A DNA stretch of 64,000 nucleotides, taken from NCBI RefSeq assembly GCF_947500325.1, contig NZ_CANMRQ010000003.1:310001-374000 (forward strand), given 5' to 3'. A program made the position numbers and the translations under genes. A model generated the notes under the pieces. The model saw nothing but the letters and a program-made list of their open reading frames with translations, did not search any database and was not told where the DNA came from. Position 1 is the first letter of the stretch, and each line of letters starts with the position of its first letter. Shown piece by piece: positions 46,209-53,612 of this stretch. The DNA comes from an uncultured Lacinutrix sp. GTDB lineage: Bacteria > Bacteroidota > Bacteroidia > Flavobacteriales > Flavobacteriaceae.

Positions 46209-46286
46209 CTGCACCTAACAATGTATAAAAAAAACAGAGCAAAAAGTGCTTAATCGAAAGGTCTATGTGTATTTGCAAAGTCCCAA

Positions 46287-46315
46287 GCTAGCGCTCGTTT
46301 GTAACGAGTGCTAGC
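46287..46315. repeat. REP-like hairpin
   Basis: GCTAGCGCTCGTT and AACGAGTGCTAGC pair over 13 bp with one G-T pair around TGT. It joins the left end of repeat copy A. The palindrome type resembles REP sequences mobilised by TnpA_REP transposases; no such gene is in the window. Confidence 0.55.
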
Positions 46316-46529
46316 AAAGAATACAATTCTACTAAAAGAACACATAACATCACGCTTTTAAAAACTGGTTATGAAAATGAGGCTTTATCAAATAGGATAT
46401 AATCTATCAATAAAAGAGTTTATACAAACCGCTAACATTGATATTAATATTTAAAATAAATTAAAAAAATATAAGGTTTTACACATTCGATTTTAGGATT
46501 AAAAAAACTAGTAATTAAGGTTACAAATA
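46302..46529 (+). repeat. Direct repeat copy A (about 228 bp)
   Basis: From TAACGAGTG to GGTTACAAATA this stretch is nearly identical to 50545-50753 in the same orientation; A has about 12 extra bases near its middle left (AAACTGGTTATG region). Shared landmarks are GAATACAATTCTACTAAAAG and AGGATTAAAAAAACTAGTAA. The short frame starting ATGAGGCTTTATCAAATAGG is broken by an early stop in this copy. The 382-base gap holding it has no gene. Confidence 0.85.
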
Positions 46530-46530
46530 A

Positions 46531-46566
46531 AAACAACAGATAAGAGACTGATTTCTTATCTGTTAT
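46531..46566 (-). terminator. Terminator of the last paralogue gene
   Basis: AACAGATAAGA (46535-46545) pairs with TCTTATCTGTT (46554-46564); on the minus strand it is followed by a T-rich stretch. Confidence 0.7.
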
Positions 46567-46590
46567 TTGTATGTACTACAATTTAGTTTC

Positions 46591-47199
46591 TTATTGCTTG
46601 ATCAAAGTCATATTTGCTGGAATAACAAAATCTGTTAAATCCATAGACGAACCATCTGGGCATTTGCTATTATCACCATACAATTCATTATTTACACGTA
46701 CCCATTGTAAGGTTGGTGTTGAGCCAGAAATATAATTTAAAGTTAATTTTCCATCTGCATATTTATCACAGCTATTAACAGGTGGCTCACTATAACTTAG
46801 TTTTATTTCATTTTCATTAATAATATTATCCCCCAAAATATGATTTGCTCCTCTATTATTTATATTACTATTTATACCATAAGTATCATAAATAGTGGTG
46901 CCATTTACTTTAAATAAATATTCACACACTAATTGATCCGAATAAATTCTCATATTACCGTATCTTATACGTTCTTTTTTACTAAAAGTTACTTTAAAAT
47001 AATTCGTACCATCATCAAACACCCATATTTCCATAAATTTATCAAAAGTGTTAGTGGTATCTTTGTGATAAATATCACCAGTTAGTGGTATATTCGATAG
47101 ATCTCCATCTTTTAATGGGATAATGGTTTCTTGGGCATTTAAAAGAGTAGCACTACTTACAAAAAGAATTACTGCTATTAAGGTTATTAAATTTTTCAT
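46591..47199 (-). CDS. Secreted paralogue 1 of 3
   Basis: A 202-residue exported protein of unknown function. The signal peptide MKNLITLIAVILFVSSATLL ends at NAQ, so I chose this Met and not the one 25 codons upstream, which reads into the spacer. The mature part begins ETIIPLKDGDLSNIPLTGDI and has four Cys, including NSCDKYADG and NSKCPDGSS near the end. It looks like a beta-rich domain of a Bacteroidota-specific uncharacterised family (perhaps DUF6705-like; not certain). It is the most diverged of the three copies and has its own terminator. Confidence 0.8.
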   Translation of the reverse strand: MKNLITLIAVILFVSSATLLNAQETIIPLKDGDLSNIPLTGDIYHKDTTNTFDKFMEIWVFDDGTNYFKVTFSKKERIRYGNMRIYSDQLVCEYLFKVNGTTIYDTYGINSNINNRGANHILGDNIINENEIKLSYSEPPVNSCDKYADGKLTLNYISGSTPTLQWVRVNNELYGDNSKCPDGSSMDLTDFVIPANMTLIKQ

Positions 47200-47384
47200 A
47201 CAAAACGTGATCCCATAAACAATTGAATTGATAACGTATATATCTAAACCAGTATGGAAGTTTCTTTTTTTCATTCAGATAAAAATAAACTATTTTTTTA
47301 TTATATGTTTTTACGTTTTACTCTTAAATATATAAAAAGCAGATAAGGTAACCTTACCTGCTTTTTATGAATGTATTTAGTTAC
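47200..47384 (-). repeat. Spacer copy 1 of the tandem array, with terminator
   Basis: These 185 bases are, as far as I can read, identical to 47994-48178. They hold a terminator stem (47334-47366: AAAAAGCAG, TAAGGT pairing with ACCTTA, CTGCTTTTT) for the upstream copy and the leader of copy 1. Confidence 0.85.
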
Positions 47385-47993
47385 TTATTGCTTAACCAAG
47401 ATCATATTTGCAGGAATAACAAAATCTGTTAAATCCATAGACGAACCATCTGGGCATGTGCTATTATCGCCATACAATTCATTATTTACGCGTGTCCATT
47501 GTAAGGTTGGTGTAGCGCCAGAAATATAGTTTAATGTTAATTCTCCACTTGCGTATTTATGACAACTATTAACAGGTGGTTCGCTATAACTTAGTTCTAC
47601 TTTATTTTCATTAATTATACTACTACCAGAAATATGATTATCTCCAATACTATTTATATTGCTATTAACACCATAAGTATCATAAATAGTGGTGCCATTT
47701 ACTTTAAATAAATATTCGCAGACTAATTCGTCTGCATAAGCTCGAGTATTACTAAACCTTACACGTTCTTTTTTACTAAAAGTCACCTTAAAATAATTAG
47801 TACCATCATTAAATACCCACGTTTCCATGAATTTATCAAAAATGTTAGTGGTATCTTTATGATATATATCACCAGTTAGTGGTATATTTGATAGATCTCC
47901 ATCTTTTAATGGGATAATGGTTTCTTGTGCATTTAAAAGAGTAGTACTACTTGCAAAAAGGGCTACTGCTATTAAGGTTATTAAATTTTTCAT
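47385..47993 (-). CDS. Secreted paralogue 2 of 3
   Basis: A 202-residue exported protein, same family as its two neighbours. The signal peptide is MKNLITLIAVALFASSTTLL. It differs from copy 3 mainly in the middle (RVRFSNTRAYADELVCEY, SGSSIINENKVELSYSEP), while the first 50 and last 45 residues of the mature part are almost the same (GATPTLQWTRVN, CPDGSSMDLTDFVIPANMIL). The mosaic pattern suggests gene conversion between copies. The distance to each neighbour copy is exactly one 794-bp period. Confidence 0.82.
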   Translation of the reverse strand: MKNLITLIAVALFASSTTLLNAQETIIPLKDGDLSNIPLTGDIYHKDTTNIFDKFMETWVFNDGTNYFKVTFSKKERVRFSNTRAYADELVCEYLFKVNGTTIYDTYGVNSNINSIGDNHISGSSIINENKVELSYSEPPVNSCHKYASGELTLNYISGATPTLQWTRVNNELYGDNSTCPDGSSMDLTDFVIPANMILVKQ

Positions 47994-48178
47994 ACAAAAC
48001 GTGATCCCATAAACAATTGAATTGATAACGTATATATCTAAACCAGTATGGAAGTTTCTTTTTTTCATTCAGATAAAAATAAACTATTTTTTTATTATAT
48101 GTTTTTACGTTTTACTCTTAAATATATAAAAAGCAGATAAGGTAACCTTACCTGCTTTTTATGAATGTATTTAGTTAC
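47994..48178 (-). repeat. Spacer copy 2 of the tandem array, with terminator
   Basis: Second copy of the 185-base spacer, with its terminator stem at 48128-48160. It ends the transcript of copy 3 and carries the leader of copy 2. Confidence 0.85.
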
Positions 48179-48787
48179 TTATTGCTTAACCAAGATCATA
48201 TTTGCAGGAATAACAAAATCTGTTAAATCCATTGATGAGCCATCTGGGCATGTGCTATTATCTCCATACAATTCATCATTTACGCGTGTCCATTGTAAGG
48301 TTGGTGTTGCCCCAGAAATATAATTTAATGTTAATTTTCCTTTTGCATATTTATGACAGCTGTTAACTGGTGGTTCGCCATACATGAGTTTTATTTTATT
48401 TTCATTAATTATATCATCTCCCGAGATATGATTTGCTCCTAAATTATTTATATTACTATTTACACCATAAGTATCATAAATAGTAATGCCATTTACTTTA
48501 AATAAATATTCGCACACTAATTCATCTGAATAAACTCTCATATTACCGTATCTGACACGTTCTTTTTTACTAAAAGTTACTTTAAAATAATTGGTACCGT
48601 TATCAAACACCCATGTTTCCATAAATTTATCAAAGGTGTTCGTTGTGTCTTTATGATATATATCACCAGTTAGTGGTATATTCGATAGATCTCCATCTTT
48701 TAATGGGATAATGGTTTCTTGTGCATTTAAAACAGTAATATTACTTATGCAAAATACTACTATCATTAAGGTTATTAAATTTTTCAT
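48179..48787 (-). CDS. Secreted paralogue 3 of 3
   Basis: A 202-residue exported protein, same family as the two copies after it in transcript order. The signal peptide MKNLITLMIVVFCISNITVL differs clearly from the other two. The sequence upstream is unlike that of the other copies, as it lies 18 bases after the lipoprotein gene, with which it is probably cotranscribed. It therefore seems to be the founder copy from which the downstream two arose by tandem duplication. Confidence 0.82.
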   Translation of the reverse strand: MKNLITLMIVVFCISNITVLNAQETIIPLKDGDLSNIPLTGDIYHKDTTNTFDKFMETWVFDNGTNYFKVTFSKKERVRYGNMRVYSDELVCEYLFKVNGITIYDTYGVNSNINNLGANHISGDDIINENKIKLMYGEPPVNSCHKYAKGKLTLNYISGATPTLQWTRVNDELYGDNSTCPDGSSMDLTDFVIPANMILVKQ

Positions 48788-48805
48788 ACTATAAATATAA
48801 TGTTT

Positions 48806-50293
48806 TTAAGGTGTATATACTATTGGGCTCCATGTAATATTGCCATCGGCATCTTCGGTTGCTTCATACAAGCTTAATCCCGTACTAAAGGTAATTAAAA
48901 TTTTTGCTAAATGGTTGTTTAAAAACGCATCATATTCAGCATCGGTACAAGTGTTATTACAATCTTCGTTTGCTTTATTCACTACATATTTTATATAAAA
49001 TTTCTGCATTGTTTCAAACTTATCTTTGTCTGCGTTTCCATTACTATCAACATAATTATCAGCAAAACTACCAGCATTTTCCATATTATTAACTCTTAAT
49101 GCAAACAATTTACCATTAGGTGCAACCAGTATACTAGTATGTTGGTCATTATTATTAGCATTAACGGCAGATCTTACTGTATTAAATAAATCTTCAGAAG
49201 AAAAAGCACTGTCTAAGCCAGCATAATGGGTGTGCACTTCTAATCTAGTAAGATGAGAAGGAAAGTCAAACCTAACGCCTCTACTATCTGTGTCTAAAGT
49301 GGCTTCAACAATGTTATACGTTATTGGGTTACTTCCTGATAACTTAAATTGGTAACCATATTCTCTATCTTCACTTGTTTTTGTTTTTAACTCTGCAATT
49401 TTATCTTGAATTTGTGATTGCTCGGTAAGTTTATTTAAACTCGCAACATGTCCAAGACCTAACGCTACACAATCACCATTGGCATCAATAGCACCTGTGC
49501 CTCCACCACTCATTTTACAAGACGATGACATTGGGTCTGTAACAACGTCTGTATCAATCGGATTATCATTATCGCTACCGCTGTCACCTCCATTGCTACC
49601 ACCACCGCCAGATGGACCATCTGGTGCAGAAATATCAAAACAAACAGTACTACAAGATTGATATGAATATGGTGGCGTTTCTGCTGTACAAGTCTGTCCA
49701 AGGGTATGTTTTGCAGGAGAACTACATTCTACATAAATGGTTTGGCATACTCTATTACAGCCTCTATTTAAATAAGAACTTACAAAACCGTTTTCTAAAT
49801 CTGTGATTGTTACTCTATCAGAATTTTCTAAAAAACCGCCATTATCAATATTAAGATATTCTTCTGGTGTAATGTCATATTGTATTAAATATTCATCGTA
49901 ACTTTCCGTTTCTACATTATAATGTAAAACAACATTTTCTATATAAAACTCTGGATTAATACGCAATAGTTTAAAAGTATAGGTATGAGTCTCAGAATAT
50001 GTTGTATACAAAACTTCATCTGTAAGAATTATAATGTTATCATCCTCATTATCTCTATTGAATTGATTATCAGAATTAAGCTTACTTTTTAATTTACCTA
50101 TAGTTTTGTTTAAGGTATTTCTATGCAAGCTATTATCAAAAGCTATTTTTTGACTTACAACTTTTGGTTCAATTTGCTGTAACTGAGATTCGTCTATAAT
50201 TGAATCGTCCTCTTTTTTACAGTGAGTGAAGATAAGAGCTATCCCAAAAAGAAATATTCCAAATTTTAGGTAGCGTTTGAGTTTTTGTTTCAT
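48806..50293 (-). CDS. Cys-rich lipoprotein with a JAMM-like HxH...SxxD motif
   Basis: A 495-residue SPII lipoprotein (LIFTHC, Cys 25). Residues 26-175 have no domain I know. A Cys-rich segment lies at about 179-218 (RGCNRVCQTIYVEC, GQTCTAE, SCSTVC), then a Gly/Ser/Asp linker (SGGGGSNGGDSGSDNDN). The C-terminal part has EVHTHYAGLDSAFSSEDLF: His 354, His 356 and Asp 368 with Ser 365 fit the HxHx(n)SxxD zinc motif of JAB1/MPN (JAMM) metalloproteases, with a possible Glu at 330. The match is by motif only. It is the first gene of the unit with paralogue 3, so the small exported proteins may be its partners or substrates. Confidence 0.75.
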   Translation of the reverse strand: MKQKLKRYLKFGIFLFGIALIFTHCKKEDDSIIDESQLQQIEPKVVSQKIAFDNSLHRNTLNKTIGKLKSKLNSDNQFNRDNEDDNIIILTDEVLYTTYSETHTYTFKLLRINPEFYIENVVLHYNVETESYDEYLIQYDITPEEYLNIDNGGFLENSDRVTITDLENGFVSSYLNRGCNRVCQTIYVECSSPAKHTLGQTCTAETPPYSYQSCSTVCFDISAPDGPSGGGGSNGGDSGSDNDNPIDTDVVTDPMSSSCKMSGGGTGAIDANGDCVALGLGHVASLNKLTEQSQIQDKIAELKTKTSEDREYGYQFKLSGSNPITYNIVEATLDTDSRGVRFDFPSHLTRLEVHTHYAGLDSAFSSEDLFNTVRSAVNANNNDQHTSILVAPNGKLFALRVNNMENAGSFADNYVDSNGNADKDKFETMQKFYIKYVVNKANEDCNNTCTDAEYDAFLNNHLAKILITFSTGLSLYEATEDADGNITWSPIVYTP

Positions 50294-50325
50294 TTAGTTA
50301 GAGTTATATTGATTAATACTAAGTT

Positions 50326-50333
50326 CAAAATTA
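50326..50333 (-). promoter_or_regulatory. -7 promoter box of the Cys-rich lipoprotein gene
   Basis: Read on the minus strand this is TAATTTTG (TAnnTTTG), 32 bases before the ATG; no clear -33 box. Confidence 0.5.
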
Positions 50334-50544
50334 AGATATATAGTTAATACGTAAAAAGAATAACGAGTAAACGATTCTTTTTATTGAGTAAACTAGACTT
50401 TTTAATGAGGAATACAGTAATTGAAAATAACAATACAAATAAAAGATTTTTCTTTTAGAGTAAAAATACGTTAAACTACATATTTTCGTATAAGCATCTT
50501 TTGAAAAACTAATAAGGTTAATTTTTCCAGCCAATACTCTTTTT

Positions 50545-50753
50545 TAACGAGTGTTTACAAAGAATACAATTCTACTAAAAGAACACATAACATTACGCTT
50601 TTACAAAATGAGGCTTTATCAAATAGGATATAATCTATCAATAAAAGAGTTTATACAAACCGCTAACATTGATATAAATAATAAATTAAAAAATATAAGG
50701 TTTTACAAACTCGATTTTAGGATTAAAAAAACTAGTAATTAAGGTTACAAATA
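50545..50753 (+). repeat. Direct repeat copy B (about 209 bp)
   Basis: Same orientation as copy A and close to identical over its length, lacking about 12 bases. Here the short frame starting at 50608 stays open for 44 codons (MRLYQIGYNLSIKEFIQTAN start, ending IKKTSN), but I take it as a remnant because it is broken in A. The 618-base gap between the lipoprotein and sigma genes otherwise holds two promoter regions only. Confidence 0.85.
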
Positions 50754-50869
50754 CCTCACATTACTAATATAGTTTTAGATAGAAATCACTTATTTTATAT
50801 AAACAGGTAGCATTACATCTTGTATTTTTTATTTAAAAAGAAAAAAATGCAATAGATTAAAAAAGTTTC

Positions 50870-50887
50870 GTCTTTATATACAAAGAC
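50870..50887 (+). promoter_or_regulatory. Inverted repeat GTCTTT-N6-AAAGAC before the ECF sigma gene
   Basis: GTCTTT (50870-50875) and AAAGAC (50882-50887) surround ATATAC and end 24 bases before the start codon. It may be the sigma factor's own promoter or a regulator site. Confidence 0.5.
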
Positions 50888-50911
50888 AAGACATTAAAGG
50901 TTTTAACTAAT

Positions 50912-51454
50912 TTGGAATCAGAAAACACTAAAAAACTTAAAGATTTTTTTAGTAGAGAATATTTCTCTCTCAAGATGTATGTAAGTACAAAAATAAGCAA
51001 TACAGCAAATCGAGATGCAGAAGATATTATTCAAGATGTTGCTTTAAAATTGTTTTCTGGAGCCGATAGATACGCACCAATAAATAATGTTGCTGGTTTT
51101 GTTTATACATCTATAAAAAACAAAATTATAGACGTGATGCGTACTACAAAAAAAGTAACGCCTGTAGATAATGACAAAGAGCTATTAGACCTTGTTGAAG
51201 TACTACATCAAACCGACAATAACTATGCATCAGACCAAATGATATTGGTTCTAAAAAAGTGTATAGAACAACTAAAACCAGCATATAAAGATATTATTAT
51301 CGCTGTAGATTTTGAAGGCTACACTTATAAAGAAATAGCCCAAGAAACAGGCATATCTATAGGAACACTAATGTCTAGAAGACATCGAGCAATAAGCATA
51401 TTATATAAAAAAATAGAAGTAGAAATAAACACACATAAAAATAATATATCATGA
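50912..51454 (+). CDS. ECF RNA polymerase sigma factor (TTG start)
   Basis: A 180-residue ECF sigma factor. Region 2 lies at about 10-80 (FSREYFSLKMYVSTKISN, DAEDIIQDVALKLFSG) and region 4 at about 120-170 (IEQLKPAYKDIIIAVDFEGY, YKEIAQETGISIGTLMSRRH). TTG is proposed as start because the next in-frame ATG (residue 22) would cut into region 2. No anti-sigma factor of the FecR type follows; instead a small membrane protein gene overlaps its end (ATGA). That protein may hold the sigma factor or be its main target. Confidence 0.88.
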   Translation: MESENTKKLKDFFSREYFSLKMYVSTKISNTANRDAEDIIQDVALKLFSGADRYAPINNVAGFVYTSIKNKIIDVMRTTKKVTPVDNDKELLDLVEVLHQTDNNYASDQMILVLKKCIEQLKPAYKDIIIAVDFEGYTYKEIAQETGISIGTLMSRRHRAISILYKKIEVEINTHKNNIS

Positions 51455-51867
51455 CAAATTTTTTCACTCATAAATTCAGAAAAAAATCACCATTAGAAAT
51501 TGCTGGAATGATTGTTTTTGGCGCAATTGCTATAATAGGATTAATTATTTTGTTCGGTTTTGTAATCATGTGGTTATGGAATTGGCTTATGCCAGATATT
51601 TTTGGCTTAACTACAATTACCTATTGGCAAGCCGTTGGTTTGTTTATTTTACTAAAAATACTAATTGGAGGTTGCGGCACTAGCGGTGGTAAAAAATCAT
51701 CTAAAAACTCTAAAGACATGTGTAAAAAAGACTCTAAAACCGATTTTTCTAAATGGAAATACTATGATAAGTTTTGGAAAGAAGAAGGTGATGAATTTTA
51801 CAAACAATATGTAGATAGACAATCTAATCAAGATAAAGGCAATACAACAACATCAGCCCCAGAATAA
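51451..51867 (+). CDS. Small membrane protein coupled to the ECF sigma factor
   Basis: A 138-residue protein with two membrane segments (IAGMIVFGAIAIIGLIILFG and WQAVGLFILLKILIGGC) and a charged cytoplasmic tail (KYYDKFWKEEGDEFYKQYVD). The start overlaps the sigma factor stop by 4 bases, so translation is coupled. Similar short proteins with the FW.EEG.xxY tail are known next to ECF sigma genes in Flavobacteriia and have no proven role; an anti-sigma function is possible. Confidence 0.78.
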   Translation: MTNFFTHKFRKKSPLEIAGMIVFGAIAIIGLIILFGFVIMWLWNWLMPDIFGLTTITYWQAVGLFILLKILIGGCGTSGGKKSSKNSKDMCKKDSKTDFSKWKYYDKFWKEEGDEFYKQYVDRQSNQDKGNTTTSAPE

Positions 51868-51881
51868 CATTAAGCTTCAGT

Positions 51882-52094
51882 ATGGAATTACTAATATTTA
51901 GAACAGATATTAAATCGAAGAAAAAGGTTAAATCTATAATGCCTGTATTTAACAATCATTCAGACATTATTAAGTGGTCTATTGACCTTGAAGACATAGA
52001 TAATGTACTTAGAATTGAAGCCAAAACAAATGGCTTAGAAGAAGATATTATTGACTTAGTAAAAGTAAAAGGTTTCTATATTAAAACACTATAG
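51882..52094 (+). CDS. Small HMA-fold-like protein lacking CxxC
   Basis: A 70-residue protein with the beta-alpha-beta-beta-alpha-beta pattern of heavy-metal-associated domains: LLIFRTDIKSKKKVKSIMPV, then IIKWSIDLEDIDNVLRIEAK and DIIDLVKVKGFYIKTL. The metal-binding CxxC of HMA is absent, so metal transport is unlikely. It follows the membrane protein gene by 14 bases and is probably the third gene of the sigma operon. Confidence 0.72.
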   Translation: MELLIFRTDIKSKKKVKSIMPVFNNHSDIIKWSIDLEDIDNVLRIEAKTNGLEEDIIDLVKVKGFYIKTL

Positions 52095-52124
52095 AACCAT
52101 AGTAGAACTCTTTTATAAATGAAA

Positions 52125-53336
52125 CTATTCTTTTAACAGTTCATCTACAAATGCAGTAAACTCACTCTTAAACTCAGTAAACTTATCTCCTGTAGCTGGG
52201 CCATTAAAACCAGTATGTATTTTACGTACCTTTCCTTTTTTATCTACAAAAACGGTTGTTGGGTAACTTAACACATGATTTAACATTGGTAGTTTTTCTT
52301 GTGCTTTTTTCTTGCTAGTAGTCCCATTTTGAGCTAATAGAATTGGGTACTCAATACCAACTTTTTCTTGTAAACGTTTTATAGAAGCAAAAGCTTTAGC
52401 TTCAGTCTTAGCATACTCAAACGCTAAAGCTACTATTTCAATAGGTTTATCTTTGTTGTCTTTATAAAACTGCGCATAATATTTACTTTCATCTAAACAA
52501 TTTGGACACCAAGTTCCCATAATTTGTACTAATACAACTTTGTTTTTAAAACGAGCATCACTTAAACTCACTTGGTTGCCATTAGCATCTGGAAATGTAA
52601 AGGCTAAACTATCGTAACCGTCTTTTAAATAGGTTAACGTATTGGCACTTGCTAACTCGTAATTTTCATTACGCTTAGCCGTGAATGGTTCTTTCCAGTG
52701 GTTTCCTGAATAAAAATGACCATTAATAGTAGAATCTGTTACTGTACCTGTAAACAAAAAAGCATGTGCGCCATCAAAGGTTGAGAGTTTTAAATCGTTA
52801 CCATTAACTACACCTTCTAAAAAACGATAATCTCCTGTTTCGGTTCTAAACGTACCCGTTACATGATTTCCATTTTGTTTAAAAATACCTTTAGCTATAT
52901 ATTTATCTTCATCACTTTCTGGGCTAAATACAGTTTCCCAATTCCCGGTAATATTAGCTTTTGCTTCTGCACCTTTATTAAAACGAGTCTCATTTTTTTT
53001 TGCTACAAATGGCACAGTTCTACCTTTACCTTCTACTATAAAATTGCCATTAAGTACGCCATTCTCAATTTTAGCAGCTAATAAAGCTTCAAAAACAGGC
53101 ATATTAATAAATATAGAATCGTTACGATACGTAATCTCATCGACTTCAATTTGCTCTTCAGCATTATATACCGTTAATGTATTAGCATCTTTTACTTTAA
53201 AAGTGAATGGTAATACTTCTGTATTACTTACTTTTAATTCTGCCCTATAATTTCCAAAAGACAAAAATTCTTGAGTTGATTTGTCTTGGCATGAGCACAT
53301 TACCATTATTAATAAAAGAATTATATATTTACGCAT
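52125..53336 (-). CDS. TlpA-family thioredoxin-like lipoprotein
   Basis: A 403-residue SPII lipoprotein (MCSC region). The first 230 residues are beta-rich, with lipocalin-like strands (NITGNWETVFS, GTFRTETGDYRFLEG). The C-terminal thioredoxin fold has MGTWCPNCLDES with Cys 277 and Cys 280, SYPTTVFVDKKGKVRKIHTG with the cis-Pro, as in TlpA/ResA. Such proteins reduce or exchange disulfides in the periplasm, for example in cytochrome c maturation. The gene is monocistronic and is cut off from the upstream genes by a terminator. Confidence 0.9.
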   Translation of the reverse strand: MRKYIILLLIMVMCSCQDKSTQEFLSFGNYRAELKVSNTEVLPFTFKVKDANTLTVYNAEEQIEVDEITYRNDSIFINMPVFEALLAAKIENGVLNGNFIVEGKGRTVPFVAKKNETRFNKGAEAKANITGNWETVFSPESDEDKYIAKGIFKQNGNHVTGTFRTETGDYRFLEGVVNGNDLKLSTFDGAHAFLFTGTVTDSTINGHFYSGNHWKEPFTAKRNENYELASANTLTYLKDGYDSLAFTFPDANGNQVSLSDARFKNKVVLVQIMGTWCPNCLDESKYYAQFYKDNKDKPIEIVALAFEYAKTEAKAFASIKRLQEKVGIEYPILLAQNGTTSKKKAQEKLPMLNHVLSYPTTVFVDKKGKVRKIHTGFNGPATGDKFTEFKSEFTAFVDELLKE

Positions 53337-53382
53337 GACTATGGATTTTTAATTTTATTCGAAGAAACAACAAAATCCTTAC

Positions 53383-53413
53383 AAAAAAAAGGGCATTGCT
53401 GATACAATGCCCC
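53383..53413 (-). terminator. Terminator on the minus strand (second of two)
   Basis: GGGCATTG (53391-53398) and CAATGCCC (53405-53412) pair perfectly; on the minus strand the stem is followed by eight T. It lies 47 bases upstream of the TlpA-type gene, thus ends another, shorter transcript. Confidence 0.85.
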
Positions 53414-53460
53414 CATAACCAAAAAATTAAAAAAAGCTTGTTAGCTAATAATAATCTTAT

Positions 53461-53523
53461 TTAAAACAAGGTAGGTCGAATACCCAAAAACAGAGTTTTA
53501 GAGTCTTTAGTAACACCGAACAT
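53461..53523 (-). CDS. Candidate 20-codon peptide gene between two terminators
   Basis: Between the two minus-strand terminators lies a 150-base stretch with a frame for the peptide MFGVTKDSKTLFLGIRPTLF, then TAA. It has no Shine-Dalgarno sequence, which is normal in this phylum. The fact that a separate terminator follows shows that something is transcribed here; it may be this peptide or a small RNA. No homologue is known to me. Confidence 0.35.
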   Translation of the reverse strand: MFGVTKDSKTLFLGIRPTLF

Positions 53524-53562
53524 TCGTTTAAAGGTTAAAATTTTCGACGTACTACTTAAAAC

Positions 53563-53594
53563 AAAAAAAAGACATTGCGATTGCAATGTCTTTT
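53563..53594 (-). terminator. Terminator of the Lys/Glu-rich exported protein gene
   Basis: AAAAGACATTGC and GCAATGTCTTTT form a perfect 12-bp stem around GATT; on the minus strand a T run follows. Confidence 0.88.
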
Positions 53595-53612
53595 ATACTT
53601 ATTTAATATTTT

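Larger units (their letters stand above)
44568..46218 (+). mobile_element. Two-gene cassette bounded by a 9-bp inverted repeat (attC-like context)
   Basis: TTAGGTGCA (44568-44576) and TGCACCTAA (46210-46218) bound two unknown genes exactly: the right copy begins two bases after the second stop codon, the left lies 22 bases before the first ATG. On the right the text continues CACCTAACAATGTATAAAA. ACCTAAC fits the RYYYAAC box of integron attC sites and ATTAGGT fits GTTRRRY except for the first base. CAATGTATAAAAA following such a box is, as far as I know, frequent at exchangeable gene borders in Bacteroidota. No integrase is in the window. Mobility is inference. Confidence 0.45.

Noticed and set aside
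46287-46315. tRNA or rRNA fragment suggested by the stable stem
   Set aside because: A single 13-bp hairpin with a 3-base loop, no cloverleaf and no T-loop sequence.
47200-47274. 25-codon in-frame extension of paralogues 1 and 2
   Set aside because: It lies in the duplicated spacer, is absent from paralogue 3, and would mask the signal peptide.
50551-50742. 63-codon frame in repeat copy B
   Set aside because: The corresponding frame in copy A is interrupted, the start lies in repeat sequence, and no domain is recognisable; treated as a remnant.
44599-50753. Prophage or integrative conjugative element
   Set aside because: No integrase, relaxase, replication or structural gene and no tRNA attachment site were seen; only small repeats and cassette-like borders.
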